Source of the DNA: an uncultured Oscillospiraceae bacterium
GTDB lineage: Bacteria > Bacillota > Clostridia > Oscillospirales > Acutalibacteraceae
Length of the DNA stretch: 24,602 nucleotides
Assembly: GCA_900549755.1 (NCBI GenBank)
Contig: URPQ01000026.1
Coordinates: forward strand, 1-24,602
Direction: 5' to 3'
Shown here: positions 14,119 through 22,642 of the stretch, piece after piece
Layout of the letters: the number at the start of each line of letters is the position of its first letter
Numbering within the stretch: the first letter of the stretch is position 1
Translations under genes and position numbers: made by a program
The notes under the pieces: generated by a model
The model's database searches: none
What the model was told of the DNA's origin: nothing
The model's input: the letters and a program-made list of their open reading frames with translations, nothing else

Positions 14119-14186
14119 TTTATACAAGACGGTGTCCTTATTTGAACATATTATCCCCCACCTGTACTTTAATATAAAGTAAGCTC

Positions 14187-14882
14187 TTATTCCTCTTTAT
14201 AAATTCTCCCGTTTAAAAACGCGACCGTGCGCTCCACCGCGTCGCGGCTGTTTCCCCAATCGGTCTCACCGTCGCGGCTGCGGTAATCATACATTGTGCA
14301 ATATTTTGACAAATCGTCATAAAGCGATTTTGAGTATTCGCCGGTTATGCGGTTAAGGTTTTCGGAAAATTCCGGATAATATGATTTCATATTGCGCTTT
14401 GAGGCGCCGCCGAGCAGCCGCTCGTAATGCGGCAGGCAAAACATACTTTGCGAATTGAACATATCGCGGAAATCCTTTTGCGTTTCGTAGCAGCGGTAAA
14501 CCGTCTCGATCATTCGGGAAAGCCCCCACTCTATTTTTGAGCAGATAAAGCAGGAGTCGGTTATGTTTTTGGCGTTTCCTGTTTTTTTACTGTCGGTATT
14601 GAAAAGCTTTTTCTTGAAAATTTCGCCGTTTATCTCGTTAATGTGGGTCTGGAGCATAAGCGCCAATTGCAGACGCCCCCTGCGCGACATCATATTATTA
14701 TAGTGGTGCTCGCAAAAGCCTGTTTTGTTGGTCTCGATTCTCACGTCGGGCTCCATCATGGCGTCGCCTAAAATATAATCGGTCATTCGTTCTTCAATGG
14801 TATCGCGCATACGGCATATGGGGCAGCCGTCGTTATGCTCGAAAACCTCGCTTACCGGTATGGTGCAAATATCGTCTCTCAT
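14187..14882 (-). CDS. Cys/His-rich DUF6062-like protein
   Basis: This 231-residue soluble protein has two paired metal-ligand motifs. CPIC (20-23) pairs with FCEHHY (56-61), and CFIC (111-114) pairs with FCLPHY (148-153). The repetition suggests an internal duplication, each half binding one zinc or iron through two CxxC cysteines plus a Cys/His pair. The protein resembles the DUF6062 family of Clostridia, whose function is unknown. AGGAG lies just upstream of the ATG at 14882. It is divergently arranged with the glycosylase gene at 14949. The metal binding is inference from motif spacing. Confidence 0.7.
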   Translation of the reverse strand: MRDDICTIPVSEVFEHNDGCPICRMRDTIEERMTDYILGDAMMEPDVRIETNKTGFCEHHYNNMMSRRGRLQLALMLQTHINEINGEIFKKKLFNTDSKKTGNAKNITDSCFICSKIEWGLSRMIETVYRCYETQKDFRDMFNSQSMFCLPHYERLLGGASKRNMKSYYPEFSENLNRITGEYSKSLYDDLSKYCTMYDYRSRDGETDWGNSRDAVERTVAFLNGRIYKEE

Positions 14883-14903
14883 AATTTTTTCTCCTGTTTT
14901 TTA

Positions 14904-14932
14904 TTGATATTATTGTCGAAAAAGAGTATAAT
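14904..14932 (+). promoter_or_regulatory. Promoter of the OGG gene
   Basis: TTGATA (14904-14909) and TATAAT (14927-14932) are 17 bases apart. The predicted transcript starts about 10 bases before the ATG at 14949, so the leader is very short and lacks a strong ribosome binding site. Confidence 0.72.
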
Positions 14933-14948
14933 CTATTTCGGTGATTAT

Positions 14949-15782
14949 ATGTTTACTGTAAAGTATAAAAACAACAACGCTTACATAACCGTGCCCGACG
15001 GCATTGACCTGCCGCACACGCTTGACTGCGGTCAGGCTTTCCGCTGGGAGGAAAAGGAAAACGGCGTATGGCACGGCGTAGCCTACGGGAAATATTTAGA
15101 GCTTTGCAAAGAAGCAGACGGCACACTGGTGCTTTTTAACACGACCGAACACGACTTTGAAAGCATATGGCGAAAGTATTTTGACCTTGACAGAGATTAC
15201 TGCACGGTAAATAAAAATTTAAGTAAAAACGAGATACTGAAAAGCGCGGCGGAGTATTCCTTCGGCATAAGAATTTTAAACCAAGAGCCGTGGGAAACGC
15301 TTTGCTCCTTTATAATATCCCAAAACAACAACATAAAGCGCATTAAGGGCATTATAAGCCGCCTGTGCGATAACTTCGGCGAGGATAAAGGCGACTACCG
15401 CGCTTTCCCCACCGCCGAAAGAATAGCGGCGTGTTCGCTTGAAGATTTAGCGGTGCTGCGCAGCGGTTTCAGAGCGAAATATATACTTGACGCGGCGCAG
15501 AAAATATCGTCGGGTGAAATTGACCTTGAAAGGCTTAAAGCGTTATCAACCAACGCCGCCCGCGACGAGCTTATGAAAATAAAGGGCGTAGGACCAAAAG
15601 TTGCCGATTGCGCGCTGCTTTTCTCGCTCTGCCATATTGACGCATTCCCCAAGGACGTGTGGATAAAGCGCGCCATGCAGGCGCTTTTCGGGGGTGAACT
15701 GCCTGATGAGGCAAAGCCCTACGCAGGCATTGCGCAGCAGTATATATTCTTTTACGCCCGCGAGACTAAATTATCGGTCTAA
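14949..15782 (+). CDS. ogg: 8-oxoguanine DNA glycosylase/lyase (OGG1 type)
   Basis: This enzyme removes 8-oxoguanine from DNA and cuts the backbone as a lyase. The 277-residue protein has an N-terminal OGG domain (about 1-105, with HTLDCGQAFRW at 23-33) and an HhH-GPD domain. The helix-hairpin-helix GVGPKVADC (213-221) supplies the lyase lysine K217, and FPKDVW (233-238) supplies the catalytic aspartate D236; both correspond to K249 and D268 of human OGG1. I chose the ATG at 14949 because the family alignment begins there and the promoter lies just upstream; a longer frame from 14835 crosses the promoter. Its stop overlaps the stop of the converging ttcA-like gene by four bases. Confidence 0.92.
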   Translation: MFTVKYKNNNAYITVPDGIDLPHTLDCGQAFRWEEKENGVWHGVAYGKYLELCKEADGTLVLFNTTEHDFESIWRKYFDLDRDYCTVNKNLSKNEILKSAAEYSFGIRILNQEPWETLCSFIISQNNNIKRIKGIISRLCDNFGEDKGDYRAFPTAERIAACSLEDLAVLRSGFRAKYILDAAQKISSGEIDLERLKALSTNAARDELMKIKGVGPKVADCALLFSLCHIDAFPKDVWIKRAMQALFGGELPDEAKPYAGIAQQYIFFYARETKLSV

Positions 15783-16612
15783 TAGTTTTCTGTAAAGCTG
15801 TGTAAGGTGCCCGAATCGCGGTCGCGCCAGCCGGGTATGGTAGCCATATTTACGTTATGTATACTGCGGAAAATGTTATCGTCCACATTCGGGTTTACCT
15901 TTTTAATATCCTCTATAAGCGCCTTTATTTCCTTGCGCTTTGAAAGCCCCTCGTTATGGGCGCTGTTCTCGGTAAATTTGCAGGCGCATTGCAGAAATTT
16001 AAGCCCGTTATAATTTGAAAAAGCAATAATATCCTTTTCCTTTACCTTATAAAGCGGGCGTATAAGCTCCATACCCTCAAAATTGGTGCTGTGTAATTTC
16101 GGCGGCATGGTCTTTATTTCGGATGAATACATCATACTCATAAGCACCGTTTCAATAACGTCGTTAAAATGATGCCCCAGCGCTATTTTGTTGCAGCCGA
16201 GCTCCTTTGCCTTACTGTAAAGGCAGCCGCGCCTCATTCTGGCGCAAAGGTAGCAGGGCGAGCCGCCCGCACGCTCGGTAACCGAGAAAATATCGCTTTC
16301 AAAAATATATATCGGTATATCCATCAATTTCGCGTTGTGCTCTATAAGCGCTCGGTTTTCGGCGTTATAGCCGGGGTCCATTACAATATACTCGGCCTCA
16401 AAGGGTATTTCGCTGTGGCGCTGCAGCTGCTGAACGCATTTTGCAAGCAGCATTGAATCCTTTCCGCCCGAAATACAAACGGCTATTTTATCGCCGGGGG
16501 CGATAAGCTCGTATTCCTTTACCGCGCCTATAAAATTATTCCATATCGTCTTGCGAAATTTTTTTATTATGCTCCGCTCAATTTCGGTATGCTTTTCAAG
16601 TGTTTTTCCCAT
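15779..16612 (-). CDS. TtcA-like PP-loop tRNA thiolation enzyme
   Basis: This is a 277-residue member of the TtcA/TtuA PP-loop ATPases that thiolate tRNA (TtcA makes 2-thiocytidine at position 32). The ATP-binding PP-loop SGGKDS is at 48-53. Iron-sulphur ligands are likely C120 and C123 (CYLC) with C209 or C211 in the CACKF stretch. GHHFNDVIET lies at 146-155. All are intact. Its ATG directly abuts the uvrC stop (TAAATG), so it is translated from the uvrC message. Exact tRNA target and base are inferred; assignment to TtcA rather than a close paralogue is likely but not certain. Confidence 0.85.
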   Translation of the reverse strand: MGKTLEKHTEIERSIIKKFRKTIWNNFIGAVKEYELIAPGDKIAVCISGGKDSMLLAKCVQQLQRHSEIPFEAEYIVMDPGYNAENRALIEHNAKLMDIPIYIFESDIFSVTERAGGSPCYLCARMRRGCLYSKAKELGCNKIALGHHFNDVIETVLMSMMYSSEIKTMPPKLHSTNFEGMELIRPLYKVKEKDIIAFSNYNGLKFLQCACKFTENSAHNEGLSKRKEIKALIEDIKKVNPNVDDNIFRSIHNVNMATIPGWRDRDSGTLHSFTENY

Positions 16613-18445
16613 TTATAATTCCTCATGAAAATGTTTATACACGGCGTCCGCCGCCGCTTTGGTCATTCCGGGGGCTGCCGCCAATTCATCCGCAGTTGCC
16701 GCCTTTATCGCCTTAACCGTTTTAAAGTGCTTCAGCAGCGCGGCGGCGCGGGCTTTGCCTATACCCTCAATTTCGGTAAGCTCGCTTGCCAGCATACTTT
16801 TACTTCTTCGCTTCTTATGGTAGCCTATCGCAAAGCGGTGGACCTCATCCTGTATGCCTGTAATAAAGGTAAACGCCGCGCGGTTTGATTTAATGCTTAT
16901 ATCCCCGCCCTCGGCGGCTATGGCGCGGGTGCGGTGCTTTGAGTCCTTTACCATACCGAAAAGCGGAACGGTAATTCCGTGCTTTTCAAGCACGGGACGC
17001 ACGGCGGACATTTGCCCCAAGCCGCCGTCAAGCAATATTAAATCGGGCAATACCGCAAAACCCTCGTCCTCGCCCTTTTCGTACTCGGTAAAGCGGCGGT
17101 CAAGCACCTCCGCCATAGAGCGGAAATCATCCTGCCCCAAAAAGCTCTTTATTTTAAAGCGCTTATACGCGGGCTTAAAGGGTCTGCCGTCCTTATACAC
17201 TATCATTCCCGCAACGTTTTCGCTGCCCGCCGTGTTTGAAATATCGTAAGCCTCAATATACCGCGGCGCAGAGGGCAGCCCCAAAAGGCGCGCCAGCTCA
17301 TCCAGCACCGACATTTCGCGCCCTGTTCTTTCCGCTTTTTGCGAGAGCGTTTCAGCCGCGTTGTTAAGGCACATATCAAGCAGCGCCTTTTGCTCGCCGA
17401 GCTTTGGGTTTATAAAGCTTACATTATGCCCCGATTTTTCGGTAAGCCAGCGCCCGGTGGCGGAAAAGTCCGCCGAAACATCTATTAACACGCGCGCGGG
17501 TATATCTTCCTTTTCAAGATAGTAGCGCTGCAAAAATTCCTCGTAAAGGCTTTCCCTGTCGGATATTCCGTCAAATAAAAACACCTGCTTATCGCTAAGG
17601 CGGTAGTTTCTGAAAATGAAAACGCTTACCGCCGCAGTCTCGCCGAGCAGGGCGGACGCGATAACATCCTCACTTTTATAGGTCGCGCGAACCACCTTTT
17701 GCTTTTCCCTTATCCGTTTCATTGCGTTTATACGGTCGCGCAGCTTTGCCGCCGTTTCAAAATCCAGCCTTTCGGCGGCGGCAAGCATTTTTTCGTTTAG
17801 TTCCGCCTCGGTTTCACTGTCCGCTCCGCCGTGCTTTATAAAATCCACCGCGGCGTTTACGTTTTCAAGGTAACTGCCAAGGCTCATTTTTCCGCGGCAG
17901 GGCGCGTCGCATATGCCGATGTGGTAATTAAGGCAGGGCTTTGAGGGTTTATCAAAGCTCCTGCTGCAATCGGGCAGCTTGAAAATCTTTCGCGCCTCGT
18001 CCACCGTTTCCTTAACCACATAAAGCGATGAATAAGGCCCTATATACTCGCCTCTTTTATCTGCAGAGCGCGAAAAGGTTATCTTTTTCCATTTATCGTT
18101 TGTTATTTTAACATAGGAGTAGCCCTTATCGTCCTTTAAAAGTATGTTGTATTTCGGCTGATTCTGCTTTATAAGCGAGTTTTCGAGAATAAGTGCCTCA
18201 AACTCGCTGTCGCACACAATATACTCAAAGTGATCGACGTTGGAGACCATTTTGCGCACCTTTGCGGTGTGCCCCGAGCCGCCGCCGAAATACTGCGTAA
18301 CGCGGTTTTTAAGCGCCTTTGCTTTACCGATGTATATAATTTCATCGTTCTTATTTTTCATTATATAAACGCCCGGCAGCAGCGGCAGCCGATTAGCGCG
18401 TTTTTTCAGCCGCGAAAGTCTTGAAATATCGTCACGGTCGTCCAT
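16613..18445 (-). CDS. uvrC: UvrC, excinuclease ABC subunit C
   Basis: UvrC makes the two incisions in nucleotide excision repair. The 610-residue protein starts at 18445, where GGAGG lies 6 bases upstream; an extra 33 codons before it are not family-like. It carries a GIY-YIG nuclease (GVY 25-27, YIG 38-40, R48), a four-cysteine cluster (C160, C171, C179, C183) matching the ligands of the iron-sulphur cluster reported in UvrC, a UVR motif for UvrB contact (about 213-248), a C-terminal RNase H-like nuclease (EAYDISN, then LILLDGG), and a helix-hairpin-helix pair at the end. It heads a two-gene unit with the ttcA-like gene and is divergent from the lipoprotein gene, 40 bases away. Confidence 0.96.
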   Translation of the reverse strand: MDDRDDISRLSRLKKRANRLPLLPGVYIMKNKNDEIIYIGKAKALKNRVTQYFGGGSGHTAKVRKMVSNVDHFEYIVCDSEFEALILENSLIKQNQPKYNILLKDDKGYSYVKITNDKWKKITFSRSADKRGEYIGPYSSLYVVKETVDEARKIFKLPDCSRSFDKPSKPCLNYHIGICDAPCRGKMSLGSYLENVNAAVDFIKHGGADSETEAELNEKMLAAAERLDFETAAKLRDRINAMKRIREKQKVVRATYKSEDVIASALLGETAAVSVFIFRNYRLSDKQVFLFDGISDRESLYEEFLQRYYLEKEDIPARVLIDVSADFSATGRWLTEKSGHNVSFINPKLGEQKALLDMCLNNAAETLSQKAERTGREMSVLDELARLLGLPSAPRYIEAYDISNTAGSENVAGMIVYKDGRPFKPAYKRFKIKSFLGQDDFRSMAEVLDRRFTEYEKGEDEGFAVLPDLILLDGGLGQMSAVRPVLEKHGITVPLFGMVKDSKHRTRAIAAEGGDISIKSNRAAFTFITGIQDEVHRFAIGYHKKRRSKSMLASELTEIEGIGKARAAALLKHFKTVKAIKAATADELAAAPGMTKAAADAVYKHFHEEL

Positions 18446-18485
18446 TAAAAGCCTCCGTACCAAAAAATAAGGGGAAATTCTGTTT

Positions 18486-18860
18486 ATGAAAAGAAAATTA
18501 CTTGCACTGCTTATTATACCCGTTATTCTTTGCGGGTGCAACACCTCAAATGTTAAGAATAACGATTCACACGCCGAAATAACCGTAAATTACCCGACCG
18601 ACGACACCGTAAACGGCTACCGCCCGGGCGGCAGCGGCTCTATGCCCGACGAAATACCCGCCGACAGCACAGTGCCCACAAAGCCCAGACACAACGAAAC
18701 CGCAGCTACGGCGTACATAGGAAATTCAAATTCTAAAAAATTCCATACGCCCGATTGCTCGTCTGCCAAAAAGCTGAAAGATGAAAATAAGGTGTCGTTT
18801 AAAACCCGCGATGAGGCAGTAAATGAGGGGTATAAGCCCTGCAGCAGGTGCAAACCGTAA
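18486..18860 (+). CDS. Small lipoprotein with an Ada-like CxxC zinc motif
   Basis: This 124-residue exported lipoprotein has a basic start, a hydrophobic core and a lipobox ending LCGC with C18 as the probable lipidated cysteine. A low-complexity Pro/Thr/Gly/Asn linker (about 30-72) leads to a C-terminal domain of about 45 residues. That domain holds FHTPDC (H87, C91) and PCSRC (C119, C122), the pattern of the Ada-like metal-binding domain often found at the end of secreted nucleases and lipoproteins. The nuclease domain itself is absent. An AGGGG lies about 11 bases before the ATG. Function is unknown; cell-surface zinc or ligand binding is possible. Confidence 0.75.
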   Translation: MKRKLLALLIIPVILCGCNTSNVKNNDSHAEITVNYPTDDTVNGYRPGGSGSMPDEIPADSTVPTKPRHNETAATAYIGNSNSKKFHTPDCSSAKKLKDENKVSFKTRDEAVNEGYKPCSRCKP

Positions 18861-18904
18861 TTTTTTATAATAATTACAAATTATGCGCTCATGCCGCGCA
18901 GGCA

Positions 18905-19008
18905 CCATATTTCTGTACGGACAGAAATATGGAAAAGAACCGCTGGGAACCCTTCAGATTGGGTTCCCAGACCCTCCTAAACAGCCAAAGGGACAAACTT
19001 CCCTTTGG
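18905..19008. repeat. Three consecutive perfect hairpins
   Basis: The first stem is CCATATTTCTGT (18905-18916) with ACAGAAATATGG (18921-18932), 12 bp and a 4-base loop. The second is CTGGGAACCC (18943-18952) with GGGTTCCCAG (18961-18970), 10 bp and an 8-base loop. The third is CCAAAGGG (18985-18992) with CCCTTTGG (19001-19008), 8 bp and an 8-base loop. All stems are perfect. None is followed by a clean T-run. The block lies in the 237-base gap between the lipoprotein and DAHP synthase genes, which otherwise holds no gene I can support. It may be a small structured RNA, an mRNA 3' barrier for the converging operons, or a dispersed repeat. Confidence 0.7.
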
Positions 19009-19097
19009 AAACCCTTACTGCAACAAGCTATGCAGATACAAAACTTTTAGATTAAAAAGGTATGAATGTAATTAGATGAAACAAAATAAATTTCATA

Positions 19098-20129
19098 TCA
19101 ATGCAGCTTATCCGCTATCATATAAATAAGCTTTTCGGATTTTACCCAACCGAGGCAGGGGTCGGTTATGGATTTACCGTAAATATGCTCGCCTATTTTC
19201 TGCGCGCCGTCCTCAATGTAGCTTTCAATCATAAGCCCCTTAACCATTGAGCGTATATCCTTATTGTGGTTGCAGCTGTAAACTACGTCCTTTGCAATTC
19301 TTATCTGCTCTAAATACTGTTTGCCCGAGTTTGCATGGTTGGTATCAACTATTGCGGCAGGGTTTACAAGGGATGTTTCGGCATACAGCTCGTGCAGCTT
19401 TACAAGGTCTTCATAGTGGTAATTGGATACGTTTTTGCCCGCAAAATCAATATATCCGCGTAAAATGGAATGTGCGTAGGGGTTGCCCTCGCTTACAACC
19501 TCCCACCCGCGGTATATAAAGGTGTGGCTGTGCTGCGCGGCGGTTATTGAGTTCATCATAATGCTAAGGTCGCCGCTTGTGGGGTTTTTCATGCCCACGG
19601 GTATATCGAGTCCGCTGGCGGTAAGCCTGTGCTGCTGATTTTCAACCGAACGCGCGCCTATTGCAACATAGGAAAGCAGGTCGGATAAATAGCGGTGGTT
19701 ATCGGGGTAGAGCATTTCGTCCGCGCAGGAAAAGCCGTAATCATGCAGCGCCGCCATATGTAAGTCTCTTATCGCGACAATGCCTTTTAGCATATCGGGC
19801 GTTTCATCGGGGTTCGGCTGGTGCAGCATTCCCTTATAGCCGTCGCCAGTTGTGCGCGGCTTGTTGGTGTAAATGCGCGGAACTATAAGTATTTTATCCT
19901 TTACCTCGTCCTGCACCTTTTTAAGCCGTGAAATATAATCGAGCACAGGCTCGCGGCTGTCTGCCGAGCAGGGGCCTATCACCAAAATAAATTTATCCGA
20001 TTTCCCCGCAAAAATGTTTTTAAGCTCCTCGTCGCGCGCAGCCTTCACCGCCGCGTCCTGCTCAGATACGGGGTAGCGTGCCTTTATCTGCTGCGGTATG
20101 GGCAGCTTTCTTAAAAATTTCATATTCAT
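19098..20129 (-). CDS. aroF: DAHP synthase, class I (AroF/AroG type)
   Basis: This catalyses the first shikimate step, condensing phosphoenolpyruvate with erythrose 4-phosphate. At 343 residues it is the AroFGH (I-alpha) type. It shows GPCSADS (52-58, metal ligand C54), R85, KPRTT (90-94) for substrate phosphate binding, and KNPTSG (about 181-186). The N-terminal extension (1-45) is where Phe/Tyr/Trp inhibition is sensed in this type; the effector cannot be read from sequence, though being in an operon with tyrA favours tyrosine. GGGG lies 9 bases before the ATG at 20129. It is the last gene of the aro operon; only a weak AT-rich hairpin (about 19077-19097) follows. Confidence 0.93.
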   Translation of the reverse strand: MNMKFLRKLPIPQQIKARYPVSEQDAAVKAARDEELKNIFAGKSDKFILVIGPCSADSREPVLDYISRLKKVQDEVKDKILIVPRIYTNKPRTTGDGYKGMLHQPNPDETPDMLKGIVAIRDLHMAALHDYGFSCADEMLYPDNHRYLSDLLSYVAIGARSVENQQHRLTASGLDIPVGMKNPTSGDLSIMMNSITAAQHSHTFIYRGWEVVSEGNPYAHSILRGYIDFAGKNVSNYHYEDLVKLHELYAETSLVNPAAIVDTNHANSGKQYLEQIRIAKDVVYSCNHNKDIRSMVKGLMIESYIEDGAQKIGEHIYGKSITDPCLGWVKSEKLIYMIADKLH

Positions 20130-20142
20130 AGTCTTTTTCCCC

Positions 20143-21003
20143 TTATAAATGCTTGTTAAAGCGCTTTCTGCGCTCGGTGGAAAGCCGCATCATTTCGCGT
20201 ATTCCGTCTCGGTCGCCTGTCTCTATTTTTTCGTAAAGCTCCTCAAAGCTTTGCTTAAAGCTGCGCATTTCAGCAAGCAGCATATCTTTGTTATCCAAAA
20301 ACAGCTCGCTCCACATTTCGTCGTTTATCCGCGCTATGCGCGTCAGGTCACGGAAGGAGTCGCCCGTGTAATATTCAAGGTCGGGCGTGTTGTTGCAGCA
20401 CATAAGAGTTACCGCTATGCAGTGGGTAAGCTGGGAAAGAAACGCTATCATTTCGTCATGCTTTTCGGGAGATAATTCCGCCACGCGGTGAAAACCTAAT
20501 TTTTTGCCCAAATCGCGGCAAAGCTCTATTGCGCCCGCGGTGTTTTTCTCAGTGGGAACCACTATGTAGTTAGCACCCTTAAAAATGCCCGAATCGCTGT
20601 TTTCCACCCCGCACACCTCGCGCCCCGCCATGGGGTGCGCGGCTATAAACTCAACATCGGGGCGGAGCATTTCCTGAATTTTATAAACAATGCAGCCCTT
20701 AACCCCCGTAACGTCGGTTATAACCGCTCCCGATTTTAATAAATGCTGATTTTTTTCTATCCAATCGGTGAAAACGTGAGGGTAAAGCGCGAATATAACC
20801 AAATCTGCGGCGGAAATAATGCTTTCTTCAAGCTTTGTTGTGCCGTATTTTATTATACCTTTTTCAAGCGCGAAATCAACCGAAGATTGCTCTTTGGTTA
20901 CGGCGTTCACGGTATATCCCGCGTTTGTTAGCGCCTCGGCGTAGCTGCCGCCAAGTAACCCTAAGCCTACTATTAAAATATTTGTATCTTTACTTAACTT
21001 CAT
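20143..21003 (-). CDS. tyrA: Prephenate dehydrogenase TyrA
   Basis: TyrA oxidatively decarboxylates prephenate to 4-hydroxyphenylpyruvate, the tyrosine precursor. The 286-residue protein has the nucleotide-binding GLGLLGGS (13-20), the substrate-side HPMAG (123-127), the conserved SQLTH (190-194, H194 in the active-site region) and a helical dimerisation domain. There is no chorismate mutase or ACT domain fused to it. Its start overlaps the aroA stop by four bases (ATGA), and the DAHP synthase gene follows after 13 bases. Confidence 0.92.
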   Translation of the reverse strand: MKLSKDTNILIVGLGLLGGSYAEALTNAGYTVNAVTKEQSSVDFALEKGIIKYGTTKLEESIISAADLVIFALYPHVFTDWIEKNQHLLKSGAVITDVTGVKGCIVYKIQEMLRPDVEFIAAHPMAGREVCGVENSDSGIFKGANYIVVPTEKNTAGAIELCRDLGKKLGFHRVAELSPEKHDEMIAFLSQLTHCIAVTLMCCNNTPDLEYYTGDSFRDLTRIARINDEMWSELFLDNKDMLLAEMRSFKQSFEELYEKIETGDRDGIREMMRLSTERRKRFNKHL

Positions 21004-22205
21004 TTTTCTTCAACCTTTATGCCGAGGGAAGCAAGTTTACGGAAATAATCGGGAAAACTTTTATTTACCGCCTCTGCCCCGTAAATGCTGCCGCCCGTTA
21101 TGCTGCAAAGAAGAGAAAGCGCCATTACTATTCTGTGGTCGTTATGTGCAGACAGCGGCAGCTCGGGCGTTTTAAGCACGCGCGGGTGCACCGTTATCTC
21201 GTTTTCCCATACTTCGGTGTTGCACCCGAACTTTGCAAGTTCCTCCGCCATGGCGGCGCCCCTGTCGCTTTCCTTTATTTTAAGGCGGTGTGTGCCTATT
21301 AGCTTTACGCCGTTATTCGCCGCTGCAACCGCCATTAAAATGGGCGCTAAATCGGGGCAATCGGAAATATCTATTTCGGGGCAGCCACGCACCAATTTAC
21401 CGAAAAGCTTTCTGTAAACCACGTCGCCTTGGCTGGTGTCCTTTTTAAGCCCTGCAACCGCCACATTGCCGCCTACCGAGTTGAACGCCTCAAAAAACGC
21501 GGCGTTGGAGTAATCGCCCTCAACACGCAGTGTGCGCGGCTTGTAGGTCTGGCTGCCCTTTATAAATATGGTGTGCTCGTCTGTCCGGCTTATTCTCACA
21601 CCAAATTCGGCAAGCGCCTTTACCGTCATACCGAGGTATGAGCCGCTTTCAAGCGCGCCCATTATATCAATTATACTGTCATCGGGAAGCAGCGGCAGTG
21701 CGAACATAAGTCCCGAGATAAACTGACTTGAAACATCACCCCTTACTGAGTATTTACCCGGCGTCAGCTTGCCGCATACCGTAACGCTTTCTTTATCTTC
21801 CGTAAATTCTATACCCTGCGATAGGCACATTTCCTTATAAACCGCAAGCGAGCGGCTCATAAGCCTTTCTGTACCTTTAAGTGTAATTTTCTGCCCGAAA
21901 AGAAGACAAAGCGGAATTAAAAACCTTAACGTACTGCCCGATTCATTGCAGAAAAGCTCTGCGCACTTAACAGCTTTATCGGGCGATATTCCGCCTATTT
22001 TAACCGTGCTTCCGTCAATTTCATATTCGGCGCCCAAGGCGCTCAAGCAATTAAGAGTTGCCTTAATATCCTCTGAAAATGCAACGTTTTCTATAACGCT
22101 GCCGCCTGACAGCGCGCCGCAAATTAAATATCTGTGAGAAACGCTTTTTGAGGGCGGCGCCTCCACCCTGCCGTATGCCGTTCCTTTTTCAATGGTTGCT
22201 ATCAT
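21000..22205 (-). CDS. aroA: EPSP synthase (3-phosphoshikimate 1-carboxyvinyltransferase)
   Basis: AroA transfers the enolpyruvyl group from phosphoenolpyruvate to shikimate 3-phosphate. The 401-residue protein carries PPSKSVSHR (17-25, catalytic-site K20), ESGSTLRF (88-95), DCPDLAP (281-287, catalytic aspartate), LKIKESDR (307-314) and HNDHRI (353-358). The ESGSTLRF loop aligns with the NAGTAMRP loop of class I enzymes: the glycine that contacts glyphosate is kept, but the proline equivalent to P101 is phenylalanine F95. The gene overlaps aroQ and tyrA by four bases each, indicating tight translational coupling. Confidence 0.94.
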   Translation of the reverse strand: MIATIEKGTAYGRVEAPPSKSVSHRYLICGALSGGSVIENVAFSEDIKATLNCLSALGAEYEIDGSTVKIGGISPDKAVKCAELFCNESGSTLRFLIPLCLLFGQKITLKGTERLMSRSLAVYKEMCLSQGIEFTEDKESVTVCGKLTPGKYSVRGDVSSQFISGLMFALPLLPDDSIIDIMGALESGSYLGMTVKALAEFGVRISRTDEHTIFIKGSQTYKPRTLRVEGDYSNAAFFEAFNSVGGNVAVAGLKKDTSQGDVVYRKLFGKLVRGCPEIDISDCPDLAPILMAVAAANNGVKLIGTHRLKIKESDRGAAMAEELAKFGCNTEVWENEITVHPRVLKTPELPLSAHNDHRIVMALSLLCSITGGSIYGAEAVNKSFPDYFRKLASLGIKVEEK

Positions 22206-22642
22206 TTTTTATCGCCGTATTCCTTAATTAAGTAATCTATTGCCTCGGTATATCCCGCAATACCGTGCCCGCATATCGTTTTAACGCAAGCCTTTCTTAT
22301 ATAGCTTATCTGCCTGAAATCCTCGCGAGACGAAACATCCGAAATATGTACCTCAACCGTCGGTATTGAAACCGCCTTTACTGCGTCTAACAGCGCTATG
22401 CTTGTGTGCGTGTATGCGCCGGGGTTTATAACTATGCCGTCAAACTTGCCGTAAGCCGCCTGAATTTCGTCTACAAGCGCGCCCTCGTGGTTAGACTGGA
22501 AGAGCTTTACCTCAATTCCTGCCTTTTCAGCGTGTTCTTTTACGTTATTGCAAAGCGTTTCAAAGCTGTCGCTGCCGTAAATACCGGGTTCTCTTATGCC
22601 TAACATATTTATATTCGGCCCGTTAATTACAAGTATTTTCAT
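22202..22642 (-). CDS. aroQ: 3-dehydroquinate dehydratase, type II
   Basis: AroQ converts 3-dehydroquinate to 3-dehydroshikimate by the type II mechanism as a dodecamer. At 146 residues the length is normal. It shows NGPNINMLG (7-15), the lid arginine R17 and catalytic tyrosine Y22, INPGAYTHTS (72-81), and VEVHISD (96-102) with catalytic histidine H99. It overlaps the end of the aroE-aroK fusion by 20 bases and aroA by four bases. Confidence 0.95.
   Translation of the reverse strand: MKILVINGPNINMLGIREPGIYGSDSFETLCNNVKEHAEKAGIEVKLFQSNHEGALVDEIQAAYGKFDGIVINPGAYTHTSIALLDAVKAVSIPTVEVHISDVSSREDFRQISYIRKACVKTICGHGIAGYTEAIDYLIKEYGDKK

Noticed and set aside
16613..18544. Longer uvrC start at 18544
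   Set aside because: The added 33 residues are not UvrC-like and cross the divergent lipoprotein gene; the ATG at 18445 has an ideal GGAGG.
18905..19008. CRISPR array
   Set aside because: The three units are palindromes of different sequence, not direct repeats with spacers.
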